Assembly: GCA_963978545.1 (NCBI GenBank) | Contig: OZ021730.1 | Span: forward strand, 12,283,796 to 12,347,795 | Source of the DNA: Linyphia triangularis | Taxonomy: Eukaryota > Arthropoda > Arachnida > Araneae > Linyphiidae | Direction: 5' to 3' | Length of the DNA stretch: 64,000 nucleotides | Part shown: piece after piece, positions 51,687 through 63,424 of the stretch | Layout: each line of letters opens with the position of its first letter | How positions within the stretch are numbered: the first letter of the stretch is position 1 | The notes under the pieces: model-generated | Databases searched by the model: none | Seen by the model: only the letters and a program-made list of their open reading frames with translations | What the model was told of the DNA's origin: nothing | Program-made: the position numbers and the translations under genes

Positions 51687-54522
51687 ATGGCTTTTAATTC
51701 TTTTATTCAAAATATCCTAAACCCTGGTGGAACCAGGGATGCAAAGATTCCATTAGAGATCAAAAGCGTGCTTGGGGAATCTTTCGTAGAAACCCTACAA
51801 CTGATAACCTACTTAATTTTAAAAAAGCAAAAGCACATGCACGTAAAATTAGACGTAACTCTAAACACTACTCTTGGATAGCATATGTCTCTGGTATCAC
51901 AGCCAACACGCCGTCCAAAAAAGTTTGGGATAAAATCCGAAAAATAAATGGCAACTATTCTCAGCACCCGTTGTCAATGTTGGAAAACAACGGCTTATCA
52001 GTGAATGATCATCAAGGGATTGCTGACCTTCTTGCTTCAACTTTAGCAGAAGTGTCAAGTAACTCAAATTGCTCACAGTCATTTCAAAAATTAAAACATA
52101 CAACTGAAAAAATAAAAATTAATTTTAGTACAACAGTTCAAACAGACTACAATAGCCCTTTCACTCATCGAGAATTACACTTAGCATTGCAGCAATCTAA
52201 ATCTTCATCTCCTGGTCCTGACGAAATTCACTATGCAATGATTGAACACCTCAAATCAAATTCTATTGATAATATTTTGAAACTTTTTAACAGGATATGG
52301 GTTGAACACCAGTTTCCTACAATCTGGCAACAGGCAATTGTAATTCCCATTCCAAAACCGGGCAAAGACCCAAAAAACCCATCCAACTATCGGCCAATAG
52401 CTCGAACCAGTTGTCTTTGTAAACTTTTTGAAAAGATGATCAGCAAACGGCTAATGTGGTACCTTGAGCATAATTGCATTATCTCTCCGTTTCAAAGTGG
52501 CTTTCGGACATATCGTTCCACAATTGACAACATTCTGTCTCTTGAAACATCTGTAAAAAAGGCCTTTGTCAGAAAACAACACTTGGTGTCGATTTTTTTC
52601 GACATCGAAAAGGCGTACGATAGAACCTGGAGGTATGGTATTTTGCAAGATTTGTATAACTGTGGACTCCGGGGCCACTTACCTATTTTCATTAAAAAAT
52701 TTCTTTATCGTCGCACTTTTCGTGTCCGAATTGGATCAGTATTATCTGCAGAGTTTGTCCAAGAACAAGGAGTACCACAGGGCAGTGTGCTCAGCGTCAT
52801 TCTTTTTATTCTTCGTTTAAACAATATTTTTAAAGTAATTCCACCTTCAGTTGAATCTTCCCTTTATGTTGATGACCTTCGGATTTCATTTTGTGCCGCC
52901 AGTATGACTACAATAGAAAGACAATTACAAATAGCCGTAAACAAAATTTCAGACTGGTGCGACAAAAATGGGTTTTCTTTATCACCCCAAAAGACAGTTT
53001 GTGTGCACTTCTGCAGGAAAAGAGGTTTGCATCTTGACCCTGAAATTACTCTAAACAATCGGGTCATACGTGTGGAACCCAATGTCAAATTCCTTGGCAT
53101 TTGGTTTGATAAATCCTTAACTTACAGAAAACACATTCTGGAACTCAAAAATAAATGCATAAAATCACTTAATATCTTGAAAGTTTTGTCTAACTCCTCC
53201 TGGGGAGCTGATCGAAAGTCCTTAATGCGGATTTATCGTTCTCTTGTTCGGTCAAAACTTGACTATGGCTCAATTGCGTATGGTTCTTCCAAGCCATCTA
53301 ATCTGAAACTTTTGGACCCAATCCACCATTCTGGACTACGGCAGTGTTCTGGAGCCTTTTGTACTTCACCTGTTCTAAGTCTCTACGCAGAAACATACGA
53401 GCCTTCTTTAAGTTGCAGAAGACAATATCTCTCATTGATTTATTTTACCAAGCTAAAATCATTAAGAGACCATCCTTTATTTGATTCCGTGTTTAATCCG
53501 GAATATGAAATACTTTTCAATGACCGTCCTTCAATAACTCCAACTTTTTGAATACGAATGAAGCACCTTTGCCAGGATTTACAACTTAACCTGGACAATG
53601 TTTCTTCAACTTTAGATTATCCATTCACACCTGGACGTGTCCCAATGTAAAAGTAGATTTTAGCCTTTGTAAATATCCCAAACAATATACTCCGCCACAA
53701 GTTTTTATTGATATGTATCGTAGCATTCAAACAAAATACGAGGATTATACCTCCTTTTATACTGATGGGTCGAAATTTGACACCCATGTTGGTTCAGCTT
53801 TCTTCTCATCAAATGCCAGTATTGCTTTTAAACTGCCTAAAGAATGCAGCATTTTTACAGCTGAACTTTATGCCATTTTAATGTCCCTTCAATACATCAC
53901 CAGTCATTCCATATCGAACTCTATCATATTCACAGATTCATTAAGTACATTACAGTCATTAATTTCATTAAAGCACCATCATCATCCTCTTATTTTTAAA
54001 ATTTTTAAACAAATCACTATTTTATTACAAAACGATTTTAACCTAATATTTTGTTGGATTCCCAGTCACATTGGAATCCTTGGTAATGACATTGTTGATT
54101 CCATGGCAAAAAATGCCACTGTTTTACCTAACCATCAGAATTTTATTCCTTATACTGATTTTAAACCAACAATTAAAGAAAGTATTTTTAATAATTGGCA
54201 ACTGTTGTGGAACGAACAGACTTCCAACAAATTGTTCACTGTGAAGCCTCACATCATTGACTGGTTATCTGCCTATCGATGTAACAGACGAGAAGAAGTC
54301 GTGTTAGCCAGGATCAGAATTGGTCACACTCATCTCACACACTCTCATCTTCTTCGAGGCGAAGACCCACCCACTTGCCAGCACTGTAACTCAGTTTTAA
54401 CAGTACACCATTTTATTTGTGATTGCCCAGCATTTAATTCTGAGCGTTTAATTTTCTTTGGTACGGCTTCTCCCTTAATGAAACATGTTTTATCAAACAA
54501 TTTTAATCATTTGAAACTTTAA
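51687..54522 (+). pseudogene. LN11 ORF2 lacking the endonuclease domain
   Basis: An ATG at 51687 opens MAFNSFIQNIL, then the sequence jumps to KPWWNQGCKD at 51719, out of frame: the whole endonuclease (about 220 residues) is deleted. From 51719 the RT frame is open to 53551: PGKDPKNPSNYRPIA, FFDIEKAYDRTWRYGIL, GVPQGSVLS, YVDD. A frameshift near 53550 precedes RNase H (53713-54522: YTDGSK, FTAEL, FTDSLS, WIPSHIGILGNDIVD) and the C-terminal CQHC...HH...C. Without endonuclease such an RNA could only use pre-existing breaks or helper protein. Confidence 0.88.
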
Positions 54523-54666
54523 TTTTATCAAGCAAATTGGTTTTTATTCTCATATCTAAAATGTTTTTAATTAGTTTTATCTTTTAAACAGCACACCGTT
54601 TGTTTAGGCGCAGCTTGATCAAATTGGTCCTTGCGCCAGTAAATCCCAACTAACTAACTAACTAAC
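54523..54666 (+). other. LN11 3' UTR with terminal hairpin and ACTA tail
   Basis: GTTTAGGCGCAGCTTGATC, loop and GGTCCTTGCGCCAGT form the shared hairpin, with GGCGCA against TGCGCC and an extra GATC/GGTC pairing possible. The tail CCCAACTAACTAACTAACTA differs from the AACC repeats of the other LINEs by one base per unit. Confidence 0.75.
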
Positions 54667-54678
54667 TATAAAGCATCT

Positions 54679-56096
54679 GAGATTAAAGTGCACTAAAGCT
54701 CTGAACCTTCTGAAAGTGCTGTCTAACACTTCCTGGGGTGCTGATACCACCTCCATGTTGAAAATATACAGATGCCTTGTTCGTTTCAAACTTGATTATG
54801 GTTCTGTGGTGTACGGATCCGCCAGAAAATCGGCGTTGATACTCCTTGACCCTGTTCACCACCAAGGTGTCAGGATTGCGTACATCACCTGAGGATTGCG
54901 TACATGCGGAGCCTTCCGTACATCACCAATTCCATGTGTACTTAACATATGTCTCGAACGACCTTTGAAACTGAGACGAGACAAGCTGTCTTTAAAATAT
55001 TATTTTAAAATTAAAAGTCACCCATCCCATCCTGTCGCTCAAAATATTTATGATCCACTATATACCAGACTTTTTAACTCTCGAACTTCTTGCATCCCAT
55101 CATTTCCATTACGAATACATCAAATTCTTTTATTGTATGAATTGGACAATTTCAGAGTTCGTCCTGTCATTTTTAAGGTTCCACCTTGGCATGATCATAA
55201 TTTTAAGCATTTTTAATCATTTTAAAAAAAGCGACACCCCTGACATTGTTTTTACAACTCTTTTTCACTTTCATAGAACAAATTTTTCTCATTTTAAATC
55301 AATATATACTGATGGGTCGAAAAGCCTGGGACATGTCGGAGCTGCTGCAGTTCATGACAGTAACACCATGTCTCTCGAACTGCATAATAGCAGCTCCGTT
55401 TTTTCTGCCGAGTCCCTGGCAATTCTCATGGCCTTGCGATACATCCTACAGCAAGAGTACGGCCAGTGGATTATTTACTCAGACTCAAAGAGTTGTTTGG
55501 ATGCCCTCAGTAATCCACTGAGCCAGACCCATCCTTTCATATTAGACATTTTAAATACCCACATTTTACTTTCAGAGAGAAATTTTAAAGTTCTTTTTTG
55601 TTGGATCCCAGGTCATGTAGGGATCATGGGTAACGAGCGAGCAGACACAATTGCCCGATCTGTAAGTGGACATAGGAGTACTTGGCTTTGCCCTGGTGAC
55701 TCATATAAAGCATGTGAAACTGCTCTGTCTCTCACTTGGCAGGCCATGTGGGATGCACAGACGGATAACAAGCTGCGTTCGTTCCAGCCCCTAATATCCG
55801 GATTCGCCCCCATACAGCAATCCCGGAAAAGGGAAGTACTCTTAAATCGTTTAAGAATAGGCCACACTCGTCTTACTCGTGTTCATCTTCTGCTGGCAGA
55901 AGATGGCCCCTCATGTAATTCCTGTGGAGTAATTTTAACAGTTTTTCACATTTTATCAGAATGCTCTTCTTTTAATTTGATAAGGCAACGCCTTTTTAAT
56001 TCATGTCATCCTTCATTGTCTTCGATTTTAAGCTCACCGCCACATATGAATCTCTTTAAGTTTTTACAGGAGATAGGTTTTTATTACCTTATTTAA
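54679..56096 (+). pseudogene. LN10 ORF2, RT thumb to RNase H and C-terminus
   Basis: Continuation of LN10 after LN11: LRLKCTKALNLLKVLSNTSWGAD onward. A local duplication near 54873-54905 (ATTGCGTACAT twice) breaks the frame with a stop, and a second frameshift lies near 55200 (around HDHNFKHF). RNase H then reads YTDGSK, FSAES, YSDSKS and WIPGHVGIMGNERAD, followed by RLRIGHTRLTRVHLL and the CNSC...H...C motif to the stop at 56096. Confidence 0.88.
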
Positions 56097-56240
56097 TACA
56101 TCAACTTTAAAAGTATTTTATTGTTCTCTTCCTGTAAACAAGTGTATTTTTAAAACCTTTTAAATATTTGTATGGTTTCGGCGCAGTATAGCCTTTTTGT
56201 TGCTTTTGCGCCAGATAACTCACAACCAACCAACCAACAA
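56097..56240 (+). other. LN10 3' UTR with terminal hairpin and AACC tail
   Basis: GTTTCGGCGCAGTATAGCC, loop TTTTTGTTGC and TTTTGCGCCAGATAACTC lead into ACAACCAACCAACCAAC. Of all LINE ends in the window this one, with CGGCGCA.TATAGCC and GCGCCAGATAA.C, is the closest match to the SINE tails at 25072-25130 and 35799-35860. Confidence 0.75.
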
Positions 56241-57231
56241 ATCTATTTTATTATCATAGAAATTCTTTTTCCAATTTTAAGGCAATTTATACGGATGGGT
56301 CAAAGAGCCAGGGGCATGTAGGAGCTGCTGCAGTTTATGACGATATCATCATGTCCAGAGAACTGCACCATAGCAGCTCCGTTTTTTCAGCTGAGTCCCT
56401 GGCTATTTTATTGGCCTTGCAGTTTATTTTAAAGCAAGGCCATGATCAGTGGATTGTTTACACAGATTCCAAAAGTTGTTTAGACGCAATAAATAATCCA
56501 CTGAATCAGACCCATCCTTTTATTTTACAAATTTTAAAAACTCACCTTACTCTTTGTGAAAGAAATTTTAAAGTCCTTTTTTGTTGGATCCCAGGTCATG
56601 TGGGGATCATGGGTAATGAGCGCGCAGATACTAACTCACGATCAGTAAGTGGACCTAGGAGCACTTGGCTCTGCCCTGACGACGCATATAAAGCTTGTGA
56701 CACTGCTCTGTCTCTCACTTGGCAGGCCATGTGGGATGCACAGACAGCTAACAAGCTGCGTTCGTTTCAGCCCTTAATATCCGGATTTGCGCCCATCCAG
56801 CAATCCAGGAAAAGGGAAGTGCTCCTAACTCGATTATGAATAGGCCACACTCGTTTTACCCATGTGCATCTTCTGCTGGCAGAAGGTGCCCCCACATGCA
56901 ATACCTGTGGAGTTGTATTTTCTGTTCTCCATATTTTAAATGAATGTCCGTGTTTTAATCCTGTTAGACAGCGGCATTTTAAATCTAATTATCCTTCACT
57001 ATTTAACATTTTAAATTCACCTCCTCATAAAAATCTTTTTAATTTCTTACAAGACATTGGATTTTACCATTTGATTTGAATAATTGTTTTTCTTATTTGT
57101 GACTTTTTAAATAATGATTGAAACCTTTTTATATCCATTTTAAATCTGATTAACGATTGGTTGGCGCAGTATGGCCCTCGTGTTGCCCTTGCGCCGTTAA
57201 ACTTAAATCAACCAACCAAACAAACAAACAA
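56241..57231 (+). pseudogene. LN12: 5'-truncated family A LINE (RNase H to 3' end)
   Basis: The copy begins at about 56241 just before RNase H (IYTDGSKSQGHVGAAAV) and keeps FSAES, YTDSKS, WIPGHVGIMGNERAD and the C-terminal CNTC...H...C motif (56864-57079). A TGA at 56837 replaces Arg in LTRLRIGH. The 3' hairpin TTGGCGCAGTATGGCCCTCGTGTTGCCC TTGCGCC is at 57157-57195 and an AACC/AAAC tail ends at 57231. It is very close to LN7 in sequence. Confidence 0.85.
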
Positions 57232-58465
57232 TAGCCTTGCTTTATAATAAACTGCAAGGCCAATAGAATAGCCAGGGACTCAGCTGAAAAGACGGAGCTG
57301 CTATGGTGCAGTTCTCGGGACATGATGATATCGTCATAACTGCAGCAGCTCCGACATGCCCCTGGCTCTTTGACCCATCCGTATATATTGCCTTAAAATT
57401 GGAAAAAGAATTTCTATGATAATAAAATAAATTTGTTAAAATTATGTCTGGTGTACAGCTCTTCTTAAAATTGCTAAAAATATTAAGAACGATGATTTGA
57501 TGGTGATGCCAGGGTGGAATGGAAAATGAAATGAGGCGAACTTTAAAATTGTCAATATTGTGAGATGAAAGAATAGAATGAACTCTTAATGCAAAAGATG
57601 GTATGCAAGATGGACGTGCATTAAAAAGTCGTTGATGTAAAGGATTAAAATTATGTTGTAAAAGGGGATGAGATGGATGACTTTTGATTTTAAAATAATA
57701 CTTCAAACAAAGCTTGTCTCGTCTCAGACTCAGTGAGGCTTCCAGACAAAGCACATATAAACTTTGCACCGGTGATGTACTAAATGCTCCTGAGACCCAA
57801 GTGGTGAACAGATCAAGGAGCATTAAGGCCGATTTTCTGGCAGATCCGTACACCACCGAGCCGTAGTCAAGTATGGAACGGACCAGACATCGGTATATCT
57901 TTAACATGGAGGTGGTGTCAGCTTCCCAGGAAGTGTTAGAGAGAACTTTCAGGAGATTCAAGACTTTATTGCAATTTAATTTTAAATGTTTAATATGCAG
58001 CAGGAAAGTGAGCTTAGAGTCAAATATTACACCCAGAAACTTATTCTCTTTGTTTATGGGTATTTGCATACCATTTGAAAATAATTCTGGATCATGGTGA
58101 AATTCACGTTTCCTGCAGAAATGCATGGCTACGGTTTTTTCAGCAGAAAATGTAAACCCGTTCTGGTTAGCCCAGTCTGTGATTCTCCTGATAGCCAGCT
58201 GAAGCTGTCTCTCTATGAGTGACATATTCGTTTAGGCGCAGGACAGTTGGAAATCGTCATTAAACAACGTCCCTGACACTGATGGTGGTAGACAGGTCAA
58301 AAGGCTGTTGACTTTGACGATGAACAGTGCGCAACTCAACACACTTCCCTGGGGGACACCTTGTTCTTGTATGTACTCGTCAGATAAGATCGAGTTTACT
58401 CGTACTCGAAAGATTCTTTGTTTCAAAAAGTTTGTAATAAATGTCGGTAAATTTCCCCTTCTTCT
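57232..58465 (-). pseudogene. LN13: inverted family A LINE fragment (RT to RNase H)
   Basis: Read leftward from about 58465: a partial RT (IFRVRVNSILSDEYIQEQGVPQ, GSVLS, then FNDDFQLSCA, where FVDD has become FNDD), a TAA at 58229-58231, then MSLIERQLQLAIRRITDWANQNGF through LSNTSWEADTTS to RNase H YTDGSK. A small deletion near 57800 (the HHSGLRIA block) shortens the thumb and a frame break follows near 57330. It ends inside RNase H at 57232 without a 3' end. It lies tail-to-tail with LN12. Confidence 0.83.
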
Positions 58466-58802
58466 GGTGCATATCGTTTAAACTTTCGTCAAATAACAGA
58501 ACGTAATTGTCATGTTCCTGCAAATCTCTCAGAAGCATTTTTTTCAAAAACGGTGCAATTTCAAACGCAGCATAGTAGGCTGTTTTGCGTTCTTCGCAAG
58601 AAAATTAAGATGCAATCTTGCTGTCCGGGAATAGGCGTTGAAATATTTTACTCACATCATCATTTGATTTATATGAATTATGATCCTTAATTGTCTTTTG
58701 AGTCCAAATTATTTCTGCATCAAGGACATCATTTCTAGAAACAAATGCACTCAAACCAGGCTGCTGCTCCTGGAGTGTTGTGGTACAGTACCCCCCGCCC
58801 AA
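58466..58802 (-). pseudogene. Uncharacterised protein fragment (transposon-associated type)
   Basis: On the minus strand the reading is RNDVLDAEIIWTQKTIKDHN, SNDDVSKIFQRLFPDSKIAS, a TAA, then in the same frame CEERKTAYYAAFEIAPFLKKM and DNYVLLFDESLN. The phrases DAEI.W..K, LFPDS.IA and LFDESLN recur, as I remember, in unnamed multi-copy proteins of animal genomes, probably of transposon origin. One stop and truncation by LN13 make it a pseudogene. I cannot assign a function. Confidence 0.5.
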
Positions 58803-59494
58803 AAAAAAATCAGAACGATGGCTATATCTTCGGTTCTAATTATCGTAGAATCTTACGGTTTGCACCAAAATGTTTTGCTTACTATTTTCTATATATCTGA
58901 TGCATTTTTTTTCTTAAGGGACCGTTTACTAAGTAAAAGGAACGCTATCTTCGAAAATTTCAATACGAACCCCTATTTTTTATCATTTCATTCGATTTAG
59001 AATACGTCATTTACCCGAAATTTCAATGCAATATGTTGAAAAACACGTCACTTATGAGCGAAAATGTTTCGACCTTTATTTGACCGATCTTCAGGGAGAA
59101 TTTGCATAAAACGAAAGGTATTTTTAAGGTTCTACTTCACAGCGGGAGAAATCGAACTGTCAGTGCGGCGTTTCACGACGTTAAAAAATACTAATATTAG
59201 TCTAAAACTGCATAGAAACTACTTGGATTTATAGTATCATGTTTAAGATTAATACAAAAATAGCAAGTAAACGCAAAAGTAACATAATTTATTTACAACG
59301 TTAAAGATGTGCATTCTTCACACGAAATAAATAAAATATCGAATACTGTTATTGCGGAAGTATAACGGATACTACTGATAATTAGAAATTAATAATTAGA
59401 AAATGTAGGCATTAGCAAACAGTATTCAGCAAAGCGTGATTATTTACAGAAACATTTCACTGTAAACACAAATGTAACTTGATCGTTGAAATTA
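58803..59494. other. Spacer with no recognisable gene
   Basis: AT-rich sequence between the uncharacterised fragment and the Tigger element. Apart from a short A run (58801-58809) and scattered TTTATTT blocks I see no repeat, open frame with coding character, or terminal repeat. It may be host intergenic DNA. Confidence 0.5.
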
Positions 59495-61607
59495 CAGTCG
59501 ACTCTCGGTATTTCGAACTCGAAGGGATGTGAATAAAATTTCGAGATACCAAAAATTCGAAATATCAAAAATCTAGAAAAAAAATATTTTGATAAAAGTG
59601 AATCGTACAAAAAGGAATACCAAAAATAACTTACCATATTTTATATCAAATATTTATCTAAAACAGTTTGGTAAGCATTCGATGTTCTTTCGGCATCGAG
59701 AACATTTTCCAGACGTGCAATAGCTTGAAAAGTCTTTGTTGTCATGCCGGATCGTTATTCAATAAAAGCCCGCATAACATCCATAGCACTCTCAGCTTCT
59801 TTAAAAGTTATCCTTTTTGGAGGGACAAACTCTTCATCGTCATTATCTTCTTCTTCTGAAGGGGATCGAATTTCTTCAAGGATTTCTTTATCCGTTAAAT
59901 TTCCGCAAATTTCCACGTTGTTGTCTACATCAACAAAGTCCTGAAATGTTGTTCCAGAGTCCAAATGTAGAGAATTGGAAATCAAACGCCATTCTTCTTC
60001 CACAGATTCCTTAAGGCTTTCGATTTCCTCTTCCTCATCAGGTTGGCCGGCTTCATCCTCTGCAATCACGAATCTTGCCTTTCTAAAACAATTTTCAATT
60101 GTCTTCTGTTCCACGCAATTCCATTCTTTATAGGCCATTCGCATGGCTTCCAATAAATTAGCAGAGGGGTTGGTTCCTCCATCGATCTCGGCAATACATT
60201 TTTTGACAACTTCGTGCCGATACTTCACCTTAAAGTTCTGAATGATTCCCTGGTCTAAGGGCTGCAACTTCGAAGTTGTATTGGGCGGCATAAACTCCAC
60301 TCTTACAAACTTCAACTGTGAGGTGACAGTGCTGTGATGTGCTGTACAGTTATCTATAAACAGTACAATCTTGCGCTTTTGACGTTTCATTTTCTTTTCG
60401 AGTTCCTTTAACCATTTTTCAAAGAGTACCGCTGTCATCCAAGCCTTTTTGTTACATTCGTAGTCCATCGGAAACGATTTGATACCAGCGAAACACCTTG
60501 GCTTTTTTGATTTCCCTATCATAACAGGCTACAGTTTTTCGCTTCCATCCATGTTTGAGCATAAAAGTAAAGTAACCTTTTCTTTGCTTCGTTTGCCGCC
60601 ATGACAGGGTTCTCCTTTTATTGACATGGTTTTGTCTGGCAGACGCTTGAAAAAAAGTCCAGTTTCATCAGCGTTAAATACGTTTTTAGGATCATATTGT
60701 TTCAGAATGGGGGACAATGTTTTGACCCATTCCTGGTACACATCTTCACTCACACTTCCACTTTCACCACAAATTTTATGAAAACTTACGTTGTTCCTTT
60801 TTTGGAAATTTTCAAACCAGCCGCTTCTTGCTTTAAATTCCGTGTATCCCAATTGCTTTCCAAAATCCTCAGCATTCTCTCTTAAGATGTTCCCTCCAAG
60901 TGAAAAGTTCTGAGTCCGGCACTGCGTCATCCATTTCATAAGACATTTCTCAACATCAGGATAATCGCCACTTCTCATCTTTTTTCTGCCTCCATGATGA
61001 TCATCAAAGTTCTTGAGAATTGTGTCTTTATTTTTCAAAATTGTAGACAATGTGCTGTTTGGAATACCAAACTCCTTAGCAATTTCACTCTTTTCTTTCC
61101 TCCCTTTTCTACAGCATCTATGACTCGTTTTTTCTCTGCTATTGAAAGTGTAGTGCACTTACGTTTTGTCGCCATCTCTACGAAAAATCAACTTATGATG
61201 ATGTAACCAAAATCCGATGAGTCGTTAGCTAGTGACCTTTATTTGACCTTCGCTCTTCCGTATACCCTAGCCAATCAGGTAAACGCGATTTCTCGGAATT
61301 CATTCTTAATCCATTTCTACCATTGGCTGCCGACAAGATATGTAACATCGAAGTGTGTGTTGCGGAGTATTCCAATAAAGCACAATAGGAACGGGAGAAA
61401 ATATTCTTTAGGTTTTTCAAAATCGAGGGAAAAAAATTTGAGTTGCTTCCGAGAAAACTTCTGAGTTACCAAGAAATAAGGAAGAAAAACCTCGAGTTAA
61501 AGAGATAAAATTGCATTAAACAAGAAGTGAAGGTGCAGGGAAACTATTATTTTTCGAGATATCAAAAAATTCGATTTGTCGAAGTTCGAGCTACCGCGAG
61601 TGGACTG
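59495..61607 (-). mobile_element. Tigger/pogo-type DNA transposon
   Basis: Imperfect terminal inverted repeats CAGTCGACTCTCGGTATTTC (59495 onward) and, read from the other end (61607 leftward), CAGTCCACTCGCGGTAGCTC, both followed by TCGAACT-type bases, are flanked by TA on each side (59493-59494, 61608-61609). A CAGTC end with TA target is typical of Tigger/pogo. The 2113-bp element has one transposase gene (59755-61175, minus) with two lesions, and AT-rich subterminal regions with CGAGATA/CGAAATA direct copies. Confidence 0.93.
59755..61175 (-). pseudogene. Tigger transposase, one frameshift and one nonsense codon
   Basis: The start ATG at 61175 opens MATKRKCTTLSIAEKKRVID; a frameshift follows near 61090 in an A/G-rich run, then the CENP-B-type helix-turn-helix (KSEIAKEFGIPNSTLSTILK) and second DNA-binding domain (VEKCLMKWMTQCR...SGWFENFQKRNNV). 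The DDE_1 core has NADETGLFFK, LFIDNCTAHHS and QPLDQGIIQNFK, giving three catalytic Asp. A TAG at 60529 splits the gene between EKL and IGKSKKPRCF. The C-terminus is acidic (SPSEEEDNDDEEF). It would cut and paste the element at TA sites; this copy is inactive but recent. Confidence 0.93.
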
Positions 61608-61710
61608 TATTTATAAAATAAAAAAATCACATGATTCAGTAAAATTTTTAGAGGATAACTTATTGAAATTGCTTAAAAAATGTTGTTTTCAATAAATGTA
61701 ATTTAAGAAA

Positions 61711-61717
<7 letters not shown>

Positions 61718-61744
<27 letters not shown>
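61718..61744. repeat. Poly(A) run of 27 nt
   Basis: Uninterrupted A at 61718-61744 in an AT-rich spacer. No target duplication or processed-gene sequence was found next to it, so it may simply be a mononucleotide microsatellite. Confidence 0.8.
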
Positions 61745-61748
<4 letters not shown>

Positions 61749-62269
61749 ACTGTTGAAAACCACACAAAACATATGTTCCGCGATTCCAAACACGTTAGAC
61801 CAAAGCGTCCTTGATCGGTACGCTAAAACACGTACTTAGAAGCGAGTCATATGAGTGTTTTTGGTGGAATCTACAGTCGCCGCTAGATGGCGCGTTTACA
61901 GACCTAAGGAAATCATGCAGAAGCTTAGAAAATCATGAAATTTTACACATTTTCTTGCAAAAAAAAGTTTATTAGCTATTCTATGTTTTGTGTCTGTTTG
62001 AGCAATAAAATTGAAATTCTTCTTGAGTTTTGTAAGCATAATTTGTCAGCTTATAAATTAAAAACACATTTAAATATTTGTTTTAAGTATTCAATATTGA
62101 ATTTAAAATTATATATATTTTTTAAATAGATATCATATTTTAACTTTCTTCAACCATATTATCAATATTTTTATATTTTAAGCATACCAAATTTTAATAA
62201 AATTTCATTTTTTTTAATCTAAAATAATAAAACTGTGTGTTACTGTCTATAGAAACCAATTTTAATATA

Positions 62270-62800
62270 GACCAATGTTACTGAAATTTTCACCATATGT
62301 AGCTTTTTAGTTTTCTAATTTGACAAATGGCAAACAGGACGTTAAAAATTTAATGAGTTTTTTTTAATTATTTTTTCAATAAATTAAAATTGGTGCAGAA
62401 CTCTGAAATTTTCAACATAAGTTAACTAAAAATTATATATATATTTTTTTTTTATTTTGGCAAAAAAACATTTATCAGTTTTTTTACTTAATTATTTTTA
62501 ATTAAAATATTTACAAAACAAGTTCTAATAGAAATAGCTGTCATAGAGTTCTGAAAATCTCAACATAAGTAGTTATGACTTAATAATTTTCATTTCAACA
62601 AACAGAATGCAAAAATTTTAGTGCTTTTTAATAAATACATTATTTAATTTTCTTTGCAAAATCAGTTCTAAAGATATAACAGAGCTCTGAAAATTTTCAA
62701 CCTAGGAAGTATTGGCCTTCAAATTTTCATTTAATTGACAAACATGTTCATAAAATATTGATTTTTCTAATATATGTCTTAAAAGGATAAACTCAAATTA
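62270..62800. repeat. Degenerate tandem repeat, period about 120-150 bp
   Basis: A motif of the form CTGAAA(T/A)TTTTCAACATAAGTAG recurs near 62281, 62402, 62552 and 62686, each followed by TTTTCATTT- or AATT-rich sequence and AACAAAC/AAACAG. The spacing is 121, 150 and 134 bp. Copies are diverged, so the array is old. Confidence 0.6.
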
Positions 62801-63424
62801 TACAATGACTCAATAAAAAGTCAAATAAAAAAAAAAAATTTATTTACAAATATAAAATTAATATTTACAATACATTTAAACCTGTTAGAAAATAGAATAA
62901 AAAGAAATAGTGTATAAGCATATTAATATAATGTTTACAAATTTACATTACAAATTTTTTTTAGTATATAGTTAAATTCAATGTCTTTAAAACATTTTGA
63001 AAACTTTTAAATAAAATTTATAATGCTTCAAAATGTGAAATCTTCTTCAAATTCTTTAACAAGAAGACTGGAACTTTATGTACTTTCATATAAGAGTAAA
63101 AAAACTTTAATAAATACTTATGCCTAACTTTCCAATGAAAAAAAGTTGAAAATAACATTTTTCAAGAAACAAAACAATTTGGAAATTTAGTAACAATTTA
63201 AAAAAGAAAAAGACTGAAAAATGGTTACAAATTCAGTTTATTAATAATATGATTTGAATTTAATGGCTGCTATTAGAACAAAAAATTAATAATTGACTTT
63301 TTTTATTAACACAACCTTCAAATGGTAATGAACATTGATATAGATTTCTGTAATATTGAAAAAACATATGCTTAAAAACTATTCACAACAAAAAAACACC
63401 TAACGTATTAATACAAATACCAAA

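Larger units (their letters stand above)
49725..54666 (+). mobile_element. LN11: divergent LINE inserted into LN10 ORF2
   Basis: It starts CCCCTCGGGGGCTCACATC at 49725 and ends in an ACTA-type tail at about 54666. The flanks TATAAAACATCT (49713-49724) and TATAAAGCATCT (54667-54678) form a 12-bp duplication with one later change. Contents: 5' UTR 49725-50347, ORF1 50348-51643, ORF2 51687-54522 with the endonuclease deleted, 3' UTR with hairpin. It ends in (AACT)n rather than the (AACC)n of its neighbours. Confidence 0.92.
61608..63424. other. AT-rich spacer without genes
   Basis: About 1.8 kb of very AT-rich DNA. It contains a 27-nt A run (61718-61744), a slightly less AT-rich piece at 61745-61920 with no feature, and the degenerate repeat at 62270-62800. 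The short open frames here have no coding character. It may be intron or 3' flank of the P-like gene to the right. Confidence 0.6.

Noticed and set aside
56241..58465. LN12 and LN13 as one twin-primed insertion
   Set aside because: The inverted piece lies downstream of the 3' tail and the two overlap in RNase H sequence, whereas twin priming puts the inverted piece upstream without overlap.
61935..62129. Small gene at 61935-62129
   Set aside because: AT-rich codons, no motif, and it lies in a featureless spacer.
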